Shown piece by piece: positions 32,206 through 40,304 of a DNA stretch of 40,304 nucleotides. Both the position numbers and the translations under genes were made by a program. The notes under the pieces were generated by a model. That model ran no database searches, was not told the DNA's origin, and worked only from the letters and a program-made list of their open reading frames with translations. How positions within the stretch are numbered: the first letter of the stretch is position 1; every line of letters starts with the position of its first letter. Location of the stretch: positions 1 through 40,304 of the forward strand of contig UQXK01000014.1 of NCBI GenBank assembly GCA_900544985.1. Direction: 5' to 3'. This DNA is from an uncultured Eubacteriales bacterium. GTDB taxonomy: Bacteria > Bacillota > Clostridia > Oscillospirales > CAG-272.

Positions 32206-35200
32206 TCAGTTAGCCGAAAGCTTTTTTGCAAGATCTTCATTGAGGAAGTCTTTGAGTATCTTAAAGAATGTATTTGCATTGACAGCTTCGGCGGAAGACT
32301 TACAATATGCATCTATATCCGTTGCATTTGCAAGACCTTCCATATAGGATTTACAGTAATCTTCGAGAGTCTTCTCGACAGATTTGTAATCTGCAAAATC
32401 TTTTTCCTCGACTATCGAGTAAATAAGATCCACTATAACTTCCGAATCATATTTCTTAACAGCCTCAACATCGAATCCGTGTTTTCTCAAATCGGATGCA
32501 TATGCGTCTACAAGACTTGTTATATAATTCGTATATTTTACGGCATTACTCTTTGCACGCATATACTCATTAAGAGTCATACCGACATATTTAGCCATTT
32601 CATTTGTGTAATAACCGTAATTGTAAACAGCATCATAAAGTTTCTGTTCAAGCTCGTCGAAATTAAAGGAATTTATCTCTTCTTCGGTGTAAACCGTACG
32701 CAAAGTATATGTGAATTCCGATTTCATTTTTTCAACATATCTTATATACGTTTCCATATATCCGAGATATTCTCTGTATTCATCGTAGCTTATTCCGGCA
32801 GCATCACACATATTGTGATATACCTGTGTGTAATCCTCTATGAAATATTCGAGAAGTACCGGAAGAAGTTGAGTATTTGATATAGCTTCGTACTCGCTCT
32901 TTGTTCTCGTTTCCATGAGCTGTTTTTTATATGTCTTTTTAAGCGTTGCCATATTCTTGGCATAAGCATCGGGATCCGAGCGCTTCAAAGCATTGAGATC
33001 CTTGTAGCTGATTCCTATGGGCGCGAGCATTTCTCCGTAGAGATAGTCTTCATAAGCCGCCTTTGTAAAGTTGTAGCCGCTGTAATACTGATAGTAGAGA
33101 CAATCGTGTATTACCGTTGCAAGTCTTACATCATTCATAGCGTCGAGCTGTTCCTGCGTATAACCGTAATCAAGAGCCGCGCTTATATATGCTTCGGAAA
33201 TCTTGTCGACAGCATCGGCAAATTTTGCGGACTGCTGTTTTATCTCTTCGAATTCTTCCCAAGTTACAACATATGCTTCGTTTGAAGAATTGTAGAATTT
33301 AAGAGCAGAAGACATAAGCGATTTTACAAGCACATCGTAATCCGATTCGCTTATATTATTCTGTTTAATATAGTTTTCACGGACATATTCGATGACTGCG
33401 TTTTCGAATTCGACACTGCTGAGATTGCCGTATTTCTCTTGGTACTCTTCATAGGAAAGATCGGAGAAGAGCGTTACCGTGGACAAAATACGAAGACTCG
33501 TTATATTTTTATAATAATCCGCCGCATTAGTCGTTTCCGTATTAAAGCTTTCAAGAGTAACGCCGATCGAATCGAGCATCTTTGTTTTTATAAGAGTTTC
33601 AAGCGCACCAGATGTCTTGATAGTGACATATTTTTCGGATATTATTTTTTCTTCTATCTTCTCTTCGTACCAGGTGATAGCGGGATTGTTACCGGCAAAA
33701 ACGCTTTCAAGGCTGTCCTCCGATATGCCGTCTTCACGCAGGCAATCCAAGAAATAAGATTTATAATATTTTTTCAGATTATCACGGTATTTGTTACCCT
33801 TTGAGGTCGAAGCGCTTGACTGATATTCAGCATAAGTAACACCCATAGGTGCAAGCGCGTCGTCAAGAGCGGTTCTTTTCAGTATTTCATTAAGGTTGGA
33901 TTCAAGATAAGCTTCGTCAACCGGGAAAACAAGGAACGGAGAAGCAAGGGAAACAAGATTCGTCTGTTTTACATATGCCCATGAAGTATTTCCCATTCCC
34001 TCTTCGAGGTGACCCATATAAACGTTGCCCGTAAGAGCATTATCCATCATATAGTCGCTGTTAAGTCTTGTAACGGTATCATCTTCGTTTACAGTGTAGT
34101 TGACGCCTTCGATACCGTATTGGAGAAGGTTCTTGACCTGAGCATCTGTGTTTATAGCTTCAAGTATTTCCATTGCACGGTCTTTATTCGAAGTATAGCT
34201 TGTAACGGCAAACATTCCGTCGAATATAGCTTCTCTCAAAACAAAAGGATTCTGAATGACTTTAACATAGTAATCCGACTCATCGTTGTCATATATGCTC
34301 TGAATGGAAGCGTCCCCCGTAACAACTTTTACGGCAAATCCGTCTTTGTCGGCATTACCGTCAAAATATCCGGCTTTTTTGTATTCTTCCATAAGTTTAA
34401 GATGATCGGTATACTGGGGAAGCTCAAACAGGTTTTCAACTTTAAAAGAAGACTGTGCGGTTGTGCTGTCTCCCTTTACATAACCGTTGATGGGATCGAA
34501 ATATGTGCCGAGAGCGACATCGTCTCCGAAAAGTTTGAATATTCCGAGCGCTTCCGGAACATTTGCGAAAGGAACGCAGGATTCGTTTGCTTTTACTTCG
34601 GAAAGGAATGAAGATATATCGGAATATCCCGAGAATGTACCGATGTTGAAATCATACTTGTCGGCAAGTTCTTTATTTACGAGAATGTATGTGTATTCCG
34701 CAAGCATATTGTTGTTGGGGATTGCGGAAATACTTCCCTTCAAATTTTTGAGTTCCGAGAAAAACGTAGGATATATGTATTTTTGAAGATTCTTATACGA
34801 GGTGGAGGAAGCTTCTACCGGCATAAGAAGACCGAGCTCATCAAAGCGGTCATACATCTGCTCATCCGCTATCATAACTATATCGATGGGAGAAAGCGCT
34901 TCCGGATAGAGAGTTTCTATCGTGCCGTCCGGATGTACCGTCGTTCTTTCTTCAAGATAGAGATCACGTGTTTGAATCGTCTCTGCACTTATCGCAATCT
35001 GTTTCTTTATCCAGTTTCCGAAAATCTTTTTGGTTCCGGAAACACTGTTCGCTTCGTTCTTCATATAAGAATTATACGTAGCTACCGCAGCATCGTAATT
35101 CTTGTAATATTCCGCACGTTCGATACTTTTATTTATAAGATCAAGATATTCATCTTCCGTAACGAGTTTAAGTTCTACCTTTGTTTTATATCTTGCCTTT

Positions 35201-35400
35201 GTTATTTTGTTTATTGCGTCTTCGACAGCTTTTATAGCCTCGCTGGTAGTGCTCTTTTCGGTTATACCGAGAAGCGTTACCGTCGTCGGTACCGTATCCT
35301 TTGTATCGTTCTCATTGGTTTCATCGCAAGACGTTGCGGCGAACACAATGCATAAGCACATGCAAAGGCATAAAATTAGCGATAATACTTTCTTTAACAT
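32206..35400 (-). CDS. Very large lipoprotein: solute-binding-like domain plus repetitive helical region
   Basis: 1064 residues. A cysteine-rich signal sequence ends in ATSC (lipid Cys25). Residues about 40-505 resemble type 1 extracellular solute-binding proteins of ABC sugar/peptide importers (PIDIVMIADEQMYDRFDELGLL, EYTYILVNKELADKYDF, ATSYTSNKDRAMEIL-type segment). Typical family members have about 420-550 residues. From about 510 to the end, a helical region rich in Y, E, D and K repeats a motif of the form G-I/V-S/T-x-x-E-x (for example GVTYAEY at 520, GISYKDL at 796, GISYDEY at 869, GMTLNEY at 940). No ABC permease or ATPase gene is near, so import is not assured. SD GGAGGGA and a near-consensus promoter lie upstream. 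Monocistronic. Confidence 0.8.
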   Translation of the reverse strand: MLKKVLSLILCLCMCLCIVFAATSCDETNENDTKDTVPTTVTLLGITEKSTTSEAIKAVEDAINKITKARYKTKVELKLVTEDEYLDLINKSIERAEYYKNYDAAVATYNSYMKNEANSVSGTKKIFGNWIKKQIAISAETIQTRDLYLEERTTVHPDGTIETLYPEALSPIDIVMIADEQMYDRFDELGLLMPVEASSTSYKNLQKYIYPTFFSELKNLKGSISAIPNNNMLAEYTYILVNKELADKYDFNIGTFSGYSDISSFLSEVKANESCVPFANVPEALGIFKLFGDDVALGTYFDPINGYVKGDSTTAQSSFKVENLFELPQYTDHLKLMEEYKKAGYFDGNADKDGFAVKVVTGDASIQSIYDNDESDYYVKVIQNPFVLREAIFDGMFAVTSYTSNKDRAMEILEAINTDAQVKNLLQYGIEGVNYTVNEDDTVTRLNSDYMMDNALTGNVYMGHLEEGMGNTSWAYVKQTNLVSLASPFLVFPVDEAYLESNLNEILKRTALDDALAPMGVTYAEYQSSASTSKGNKYRDNLKKYYKSYFLDCLREDGISEDSLESVFAGNNPAITWYEEKIEEKIISEKYVTIKTSGALETLIKTKMLDSIGVTLESFNTETTNAADYYKNITSLRILSTVTLFSDLSYEEYQEKYGNLSSVEFENAVIEYVRENYIKQNNISESDYDVLVKSLMSSALKFYNSSNEAYVVTWEEFEEIKQQSAKFADAVDKISEAYISAALDYGYTQEQLDAMNDVRLATVIHDCLYYQYYSGYNFTKAAYEDYLYGEMLAPIGISYKDLNALKRSDPDAYAKNMATLKKTYKKQLMETRTKSEYEAISNTQLLPVLLEYFIEDYTQVYHNMCDAAGISYDEYREYLGYMETYIRYVEKMKSEFTYTLRTVYTEEEINSFNFDELEQKLYDAVYNYGYYTNEMAKYVGMTLNEYMRAKSNAVKYTNYITSLVDAYASDLRKHGFDVEAVKKYDSEVIVDLIYSIVEEKDFADYKSVEKTLEDYCKSYMEGLANATDIDAYCKSSAEAVNANTFFKILKDFLNEDLAKKLSAN

Positions 35401-35484
35401 TTAGATCTCCCTCCGAAAAAATCCCGCGCCATCATCGACGGCGCCGGAATCCATATATACATTATATAAGGATTATACGTATTT

Positions 35485-35513
35485 ATTGTACAACAAAAGA
35501 GAAACCGTGTCAA
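35485..35513 (-). promoter_or_regulatory. Strong promoter of the large lipoprotein gene
   Basis: On the minus strand: TTGACA (35508-35513), 17-nt spacer, TACAAT (35485-35490). The -35 is perfect. It is 85-110 nt upstream of the start codon, giving a leader of about 80 nt. Confidence 0.85.
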
Positions 35514-35694
35514 GGTATTTTTTGTCCCCGACAGGCGCCGAAAAGCAAGCTGTGACAAGGAAAAATTTGTTTTACATTTTACATTCGTCACAATACACAA
35601 ATATACCGGAACAAAATGTATTCCGCTCACAATCTTTTCGGTCATTATCACGAAATCATGATTTTTAAATTGTGCATTTTTACTTTCGTTCTTA

Positions 35695-36975
35695 TCAATC
35701 AAGATAATCTTTAAGTTTTTTTGAACGGCTCGGATGGCGCAGTTTGCGAAGCGCTTTCGCCTCTATCTGGCGTATTCTTTCACGCGTTATATTGAACTGC
35801 TGACCTACTTCTTCGAGCGTTCTCGTGCGTCCGTCTTCAAGTCCGAAACGAAGTTTCAATACCTGTTCTTCACGGGGCGTAAGAGTGTGAAGCACCTCGC
35901 AGAGCTGTTCGCGAAGAAGCGTATAAGAAGCGGCGTCGGCAGGTGCGGGAGACGTATCGTCCTCGATAAAATCGCCTATATGGCTGTCTTCCTCTTCGCC
36001 GACAGGAGTTTCGAGAGAGATAGGATCCTGCGCTATTTTTATTATTTCGCGCACTTTATCGCTGCTCATATTCATTTCTTTTGCGATTTCGTCCGCGGAA
36101 ACATCGCGACCGCATTCTTGAAGCATCTGTCTTTGGACTTTCGTGACCTTGTGTATCGTCTCTACCATATGGACAGGTATTCTTATCGTTCTCGCCTGGT
36201 CCGCGATAGCGCGCGTTATAGCCTGTCTTATCCACCATGTCGCATATGTGGAAAACTTATATCCCTTCGTATAGTCGAATTTCGATACCGCTTTCATAAG
36301 ACCGAGGTTTCCCTCCTGAATAAGATCGAGGAAGAAAAGTCCTTTGCCCAAATATCTTTTCGCAATGCTTACAACAAGACGAAGATTGGCTTCTACAAGC
36401 TCCTGTTTCGCCTTCTCGTCCCCCTCGGACATACGCTTGGAAAGCTCTGCCTCACGTTCGGGAGTAAGAAGCGGAACTTTGCCTATTTCTTTAAGATACA
36501 TTTTTACGGGGTCGTCGATGGCAAGACCTTTTTGAGAGAGTATCTGATCCATGTTCTCGGCACTCTCGAAACTTTCAAGATCGTTCTCTATATCTTCGTC
36601 TATCTTGTCGTTATCGTCGTTGAAATACTCCGTTACGTCTATGCCCAGTCCTTCAAGAGCTTCATACAGCTTGTCTATCTGGTCTATATCGTAATCGCTG
36701 TTTCCGAGAGCGAGCATTATCTCCGTATTGGAAAGAGTGCCTTTTTGTTTTGCTTTTTCTATAAGATCCTGTATATTTAAAGGCTTATCCGCGTCGGGAG
36801 CTTCGTTTTTAGCCGTCTGTGCGTTTCCGTCATCGAGAAAATCGTCGACTTCGGAATTTTTTTCGCGTTCTTTTTTACTTTTGGTATGTTTTTCTTCCGT
36901 CGGACGGGAAGAGGACGCCCCTTTTTCCTTCTTTTCTTCTTCAAGTTGTGTGATTTCGATATTTTCTTTTTCCAT
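35695..36975 (-). CDS. rpoD: RNA polymerase primary sigma factor
   Basis: Housekeeping sigma-70 (SigA/RpoD), 426 residues. A charged N-terminal tail of about 65 residues precedes a region 1.1-like domain (NIQDLIEKAKQKGTLSNTEI, about 67-125). Region 1.2 is near DDPVKMYLKEIG (about 154). Region 2 (NLRLVVSIAKRYLGKGL, GYKFSTYATWWIRQAI, about 195-260), region 3 and region 4 (TLEEVGQQFNITRERIRQIEAKALR, about 383-407) follow. The last residues, LKDYLD, are family-typical. CGGAG precedes the ATG. Last gene of dgt-dnaG-rpoD, 126 nt after dnaG. No clear intrinsic terminator follows. Confidence 0.98.
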   Translation of the reverse strand: MEKENIEITQLEEEKKEKGASSSRPTEEKHTKSKKEREKNSEVDDFLDDGNAQTAKNEAPDADKPLNIQDLIEKAKQKGTLSNTEIMLALGNSDYDIDQIDKLYEALEGLGIDVTEYFNDDNDKIDEDIENDLESFESAENMDQILSQKGLAIDDPVKMYLKEIGKVPLLTPEREAELSKRMSEGDEKAKQELVEANLRLVVSIAKRYLGKGLFFLDLIQEGNLGLMKAVSKFDYTKGYKFSTYATWWIRQAITRAIADQARTIRIPVHMVETIHKVTKVQRQMLQECGRDVSADEIAKEMNMSSDKVREIIKIAQDPISLETPVGEEEDSHIGDFIEDDTSPAPADAASYTLLREQLCEVLHTLTPREEQVLKLRFGLEDGRTRTLEEVGQQFNITRERIRQIEAKALRKLRHPSRSKKLKDYLD

Positions 36976-37101
36976 ATTTATTTTCTCCGAGATTTATAGT
37001 ATTCCTTTTTTATGGTTTATATTTATATAAAGGCTCTGCCGGTATGTATAACGACAAAATTCGCCTCATTATATATGATTTTATTAAAAAACACAGAAAA
37101 T

Positions 37102-38850
37102 TTATTTCGCGTGTTTTTTCGCCTGCAATATTTTCATTGCGTCGGCGAGCTCGTCTCCGGAAGTCTCGTTCTTCTCTTCCCTGAGCGCTTTTATGCTGTC
37201 GAAAAGCACGGATTCGTCGTTTTTCGTAAGTTCCGCGCGTTTTCTCTGCATATCTGTTATACGCGATATCTCATCCACGGAAAAATCCGCGGCGAGAACG
37301 CCTATATCCGCTTTTCCGCCGAGTTTTTCGAGAGCCTCGAAAATACGCCTGCCGAACGACGTTTTGAAATCCTCCGGGCAAAGCGCCCACTCTTCCGATA
37401 CCGCCTTTGAAAAAAGTTCCGGATAAAGAAGTATTAGTCCGATTATCGTTTCCTCGGCTTTTGCCGCTCTTGTGTTTCCGACGCGTTCGCGGTTTATATT
37501 GTCCGTGTATCCGGAGGTATCCGAAATTATCTTTCGCATACGTTCTCCGTCTTCCTCGCGCATCTTTTTCTTTCTTATCCTTTCGGTGTCGGTGCGAATG
37601 CTCTTTTCTTCTATCGAAAGCCGCTCCGCCGCCTTTGAAATATACACGCTGCGCTCCACATCGGAATAAAATCCGGCGATTATTTCGCATATTTCATGCG
37701 CCGCGCGCACTTTTTCGTCGGGAATCGATATATCGTATTTTTTTAAGACAGTATCGCAAAGGAAATCAAATTTTCCGCGGCTGCCTTCTATAAGGAGCTT
37801 GAATTTCGCAGCCCCGAATTTTTTTATATATTCGTCGGGGTCCTTTGCGTCCTTCATTTTCAGCACGCTTACTTCGATTCCCGCTTCCGAAAGGAGCGGG
37901 ATCGCCCTTTTCGCCGCGGACTGCCCCGCATCGTCGCTGTCGTACGAAATAACGACTTTTTTGGTGTATTTCGCCATTATCCGCGCCTGCTCCGATGTAA
38001 GCGCCGTGCCGAGAGTCGCGACGGCGTTCGAAAATCCCGCCATATTTACGGCGATAACATCCATATATCCTTCGCAAAGTATGATATATTCGTCAGCACA
38101 GCTTCTTGCAAAGTTCAGAGCAAAAAGGTTTCTGCTCTTTTTAAAAACGGGCGTATCGGAAGTATTCAGATATTTCGGCTTGACTTCGTCGTTTATCGCG
38201 CGTCCACCGAAAGCTATTACATTTGAAAAGTTATCGATTATCGGAAAGATGAGCCTGCCGCGGAAGTAATCGAAAAATTTTCCCGTTCTCTCGCTTTTTC
38301 CGCAGAGAAAAGCCTCTTTAAGTTCCGCGTCGCCGTAACCGAGCTTTTTCATATAATTTCTCAGCGCGTCGAAACTGTCGGGCGCATATCCGAGTCCGAA
38401 GCGTTTTACCGCCGCAGACGAAAGCTTTCGCTTTTCCAAATACGCGCGGGCGCGTTCCGCCTCGGGAGAATAGAGCATCTGATTGAAAAATTTCGCCGCG
38501 TCTTTGTTCATTTCAAGTATGCGCGATCTTTTGAGCATTTCGCTCTTGTGCTCGTTATCGACGGGCATTTCCATTCCCGCACGTTTTGCAAGAAATTCGA
38601 GCGCCGCCGTATATTCGAGGTTTTCAGCGCGCATAATAAACGTTATAACGTCTCCGCCCGCTCCGCAGCCGAAACAGTGAAATGTTTCCGTATTTGTAAA
38701 AACGGTAAAAGACGGAGTTTTTTCCGAATGGAAAGGACAAAGCCCGGTCTTATTCGATCCCGTTCTTTTTAAATTGACATATGATGATATGACGTCATCT
38801 ATTTTATTCCTGTATTTTAATTCTTCGACAAAATTTTGCGGTATCCGCAT
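37102..38850 (-). CDS. dnaG: DNA primase
   Basis: Makes RNA primers at the replication fork and binds the DnaB helicase. 582 residues: an N-terminal CHC2 zinc ribbon (CPFHSEKTPSFTVF and FHCFGCG, about 38-65), the catalytic core with YFRGRLIFPIID, and the TOPRIM domain (ILCEGYMDVIAV near 255, SYDSDDAGQ near 300). The C-terminal helicase-binding region is from about 430. SD GGGGATAT. It lies 28 nt after dgt and shares its operon with rpoD, as in many Clostridia. Confidence 0.97.
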   Translation of the reverse strand: MRIPQNFVEELKYRNKIDDVISSYVNLKRTGSNKTGLCPFHSEKTPSFTVFTNTETFHCFGCGAGGDVITFIMRAENLEYTAALEFLAKRAGMEMPVDNEHKSEMLKRSRILEMNKDAAKFFNQMLYSPEAERARAYLEKRKLSSAAVKRFGLGYAPDSFDALRNYMKKLGYGDAELKEAFLCGKSERTGKFFDYFRGRLIFPIIDNFSNVIAFGGRAINDEVKPKYLNTSDTPVFKKSRNLFALNFARSCADEYIILCEGYMDVIAVNMAGFSNAVATLGTALTSEQARIMAKYTKKVVISYDSDDAGQSAAKRAIPLLSEAGIEVSVLKMKDAKDPDEYIKKFGAAKFKLLIEGSRGKFDFLCDTVLKKYDISIPDEKVRAAHEICEIIAGFYSDVERSVYISKAAERLSIEEKSIRTDTERIRKKKMREEDGERMRKIISDTSGYTDNINRERVGNTRAAKAEETIIGLILLYPELFSKAVSEEWALCPEDFKTSFGRRIFEALEKLGGKADIGVLAADFSVDEISRITDMQRKRAELTKNDESVLFDSIKALREEKNETSGDELADAMKILQAKKHAK

Positions 38851-38878
38851 TTTTATATCCCCAAATAAGTATTTCGGT

Positions 38879-39880
38879 TCAGTTTACATTCCATACCTTA
38901 GGAACGAAGAGATTTTCAAAAAGATTTATGGCGTATCTGTCAGTCATTCCCGATATATAGTCGCAAACGCGTCTTTCCACGCTTTCCGATTCGTCGATAA
39001 GGTATTCGCGCGGCATGGAATCGGGATTTTTTACAAAATATTCGTACAAACGCCTGAGAAGATCTTTGGCGCGCGCTTCCTCGTGCTTTGCGACGGGATT
39101 ATAATACACTCTCTCGCTCATAAAATCGCGCAGAGCCATTGTGGCGCTGAAAATCTCGTCATCCATCGTTATATCGTTTTTGCCTTCGCTCGAACGTATT
39201 ACGCTCGTGACCATCGTATTTATGCGTTCCGAATGAGTATTTCCGAGTAGTTCCGAAAACTCTTTCGGTATATCGTCCGCAGAAAGCACCTTTGCCCTTA
39301 CGGCATCGTCTATATCATGATTTATGTACGCTATCCTGTCGGCGAACTTCACTATTCTCCCTTCGAGAGTGGACGCCAGATGTTTGCCTGTATGATTCAC
39401 TATCCCGTCTCTTACTTCAAATGTAAGATTCAGACCCTCTCCGTTGTTTTCAAGTTTTTCCACAACGCGAAGGCTTTGCTTGTAATGTGTAAATTCGGGA
39501 GAAAAGCACTCCTGCAAAACTCTCTCGCCGGCGTGCCCGAAAGGCGTGTGTCCCAAATCGTGACCGAGAGAAGCCGCCTCTACAAGATCCTCGTTCAAAA
39601 ACAGCGCCCTCGCTATCGTACGCGCTATCTGCGTAACTTCGAGCGTGTGCGTAAGCCTTGTACGGTAATGATCGTCTTCGGGACAAAGGAAAACCTGAGT
39701 TTTGTGCATAAGACGCCTGAAAGACTTGCAATGCGTTATCCTGTCCCTGTCTCTCTGAAATTCCGTTCTCAGGGTACACGGCTTTATAGGATGAACTCTG
39801 CCCTTTGTCTGCGAGGACAGGCAGGCAAATTCGGAAAGATTCCGTCTTTCGCGTTCGTTCATCATCTCCGCGATAGTCAT
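38879..39880 (-). CDS. dgt: dNTP triphosphohydrolase (Dgt-like)
   Basis: HD-domain enzyme that hydrolyses dNTPs to nucleosides and triphosphate. 333 residues, the short form seen in Firmicutes. Metal-binding residues are in RLTHTLEV near 73, LGHDLGHTPFGHAGE near 108 (HD pair) and FADRIAYINHDIDDA near 202. SD AAAGGAGAG precedes the ATG. First gene of dgt-dnaG-rpoD. A promoter candidate lies about 110-140 nt upstream. Confidence 0.95.
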   Translation of the reverse strand: MTIAEMMNERERRNLSEFACLSSQTKGRVHPIKPCTLRTEFQRDRDRITHCKSFRRLMHKTQVFLCPEDDHYRTRLTHTLEVTQIARTIARALFLNEDLVEAASLGHDLGHTPFGHAGERVLQECFSPEFTHYKQSLRVVEKLENNGEGLNLTFEVRDGIVNHTGKHLASTLEGRIVKFADRIAYINHDIDDAVRAKVLSADDIPKEFSELLGNTHSERINTMVTSVIRSSEGKNDITMDDEIFSATMALRDFMSERVYYNPVAKHEEARAKDLLRRLYEYFVKNPDSMPREYLIDESESVERRVCDYISGMTDRYAINLFENLFVPKVWNVN

Positions 39881-39991
39881 AAAAACATCTCTCCTTTACT
39901 TGTACATTTTAAAATCAAGATGAACACTTACAAATAAATTTCAACATCACGCTTGGCATAAAAAGACAAAAGTACGGCAATATTTTAGTAT

Positions 39992-40019
39992 TTTATATAA
40001 GATACGCTTTTTTTATCAA
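39992..40019 (-). promoter_or_regulatory. Candidate promoter of dgt-dnaG-rpoD
   Basis: On the minus strand: TTGATA (40014-40019), 16-nt spacer, TATAAA (39992-39997). An alternative nearer the gene is TTGTAA-N16-TAAAAT around 39905-39935. Either could drive the operon; the region is AT-rich, so chance matches are possible. Confidence 0.5.
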
Positions 40020-40117
40020 AAATCCTTTTTTGATTTAAAAATTTTTTTTATTTTTTATTTGCGTCAATAAAAAAGAAGATCATCATAGGCAAAAACTTAA
40101 CCAAAATAAATAGGTAT

Positions 40118-40195
40118 ATCGGTGCGAAAGTTTTGCGGATTTTTAAGGGGCTTTTTCAAAAAGCCCCTTAAAGCAAGGTTTGGAACGCAGTTCCA
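40118..40195. repeat. Mosaic palindromic intergenic repeat, copy 4
   Basis: AAGGGGC module: TTTAAGGGGCTTTTT (40142-40156) and complement (40158-40172), then GTTTGGAAC and GTTCCAAC. The same order, in the opposite orientation, is seen at 1-70. The GGGGC and AAAGGAC modules of copies 1-3 are absent here. Confidence 0.8.
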
Positions 40196-40212
40196 ACTGT
40201 TGCCGACAATTT

Positions 40213-40239
40213 AAAAAGCACGGCACAGCCGTGCTTTTT
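40213..40239. terminator. Terminator near the right edge
   Basis: AAAAAGCACGGC (40213-40224) with complement at 40228-40239 and 3-nt loop. It probably ends a minus-strand gene lying beyond the window. The last 64 nt (40241-40304) show no gene or motif I can support. Confidence 0.8.
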
Positions 40240-40304
40240 TGTGTGCATGGGTGGATTATACTATCAAGTGCAACAGGAAGAAAAAAATAGAAGTTCATAC
40301 GAAT

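Noticed and set aside
35640..35694. Terminator of rpoD
   Set aside because: Only a weak imperfect ATCA/TGAT hairpin without a proper U tract on the minus strand.
1..40304. CRISPR array, tRNA, rRNA, prophage or insertion sequence
   Set aside because: No regularly spaced direct repeats, no cloverleaf-like segment or rRNA core, and no transposase, integrase or phage structural gene was seen.

Overview
The window looks like chromosomal DNA from an anaerobic, endospore-forming member of the Firmicutes class Clostridia, probably an uncultured gut lineage. The evidence is a complete spoIIIAA-AH sporulation operon, a dgt-dnaG-rpoD operon, pyruvate phosphate dikinase, a Gram-positive style lipoprotein foldase, a BspA-type leucine-rich repeat surface protein and a DUF5685/DnaJ gene pair. 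Base composition is moderate, ATA is a common isoleucine codon, and strong SD sequences (GGAGG-like) precede most genes. No rRNA, tRNA, CRISPR array, prophage or insertion sequence was recognised, so most of the window is ordinary core genome. A genus cannot be named from the sequence alone.

Layout, left to right. (1) 1-252: intergenic palindromic repeats and the ppdK terminator. (2) 253-2886, minus: ppdK. (3) 3264-7424, plus: pth and mfd, preceded by a possibly structured leader. (4) 7521-11160, plus: a putative operon of PrsA-like foldase lipoprotein, DUF5685 protein, J-domain protein with a cysteine-rich tail, small membrane protein and charged coiled-coil protein. (5) 11351-14593, minus: a large secreted BspA-like LRR protein and two half-length TSUP permease genes. 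(6) 14913-24571, plus: uppP, ftsK/spoIIIE, tmk, an acetyltransferase, a DJ-1 protein, 5-formyl-THF cyclo-ligase, a CPBP protease, mltG and a U32 peptidase-family protein. (7) 24679-26773, plus: pgk and tpiA with their own strong promoter. (8) 27020-31953, minus: all eight spoIIIA genes. (9) 32206-35400, minus: a very large lipoprotein joining a solute-binding-like domain to a repetitive helical region. (10) 35695-39880, minus: dgt, dnaG and rpoD. (11) 39881-40304: promoter, repeat and terminator, no gene.

Functional themes are central carbon metabolism (ppdK, pgk, tpiA), genome maintenance and replication (mfd, ftsK, tmk, dnaG, dgt), cell-wall synthesis (uppP, mltG), sporulation (spoIIIA) and protein export or folding. 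The least understood parts are a family of mosaic palindromic intergenic repeats at gene ends, one hairpin of which shows paired compensatory base changes between copies; the foldase-DUF5685-DnaJ operon; the 1064-residue lipoprotein; and short structured elements before pth, before mltG and between spoIIIAB and spoIIIAC.
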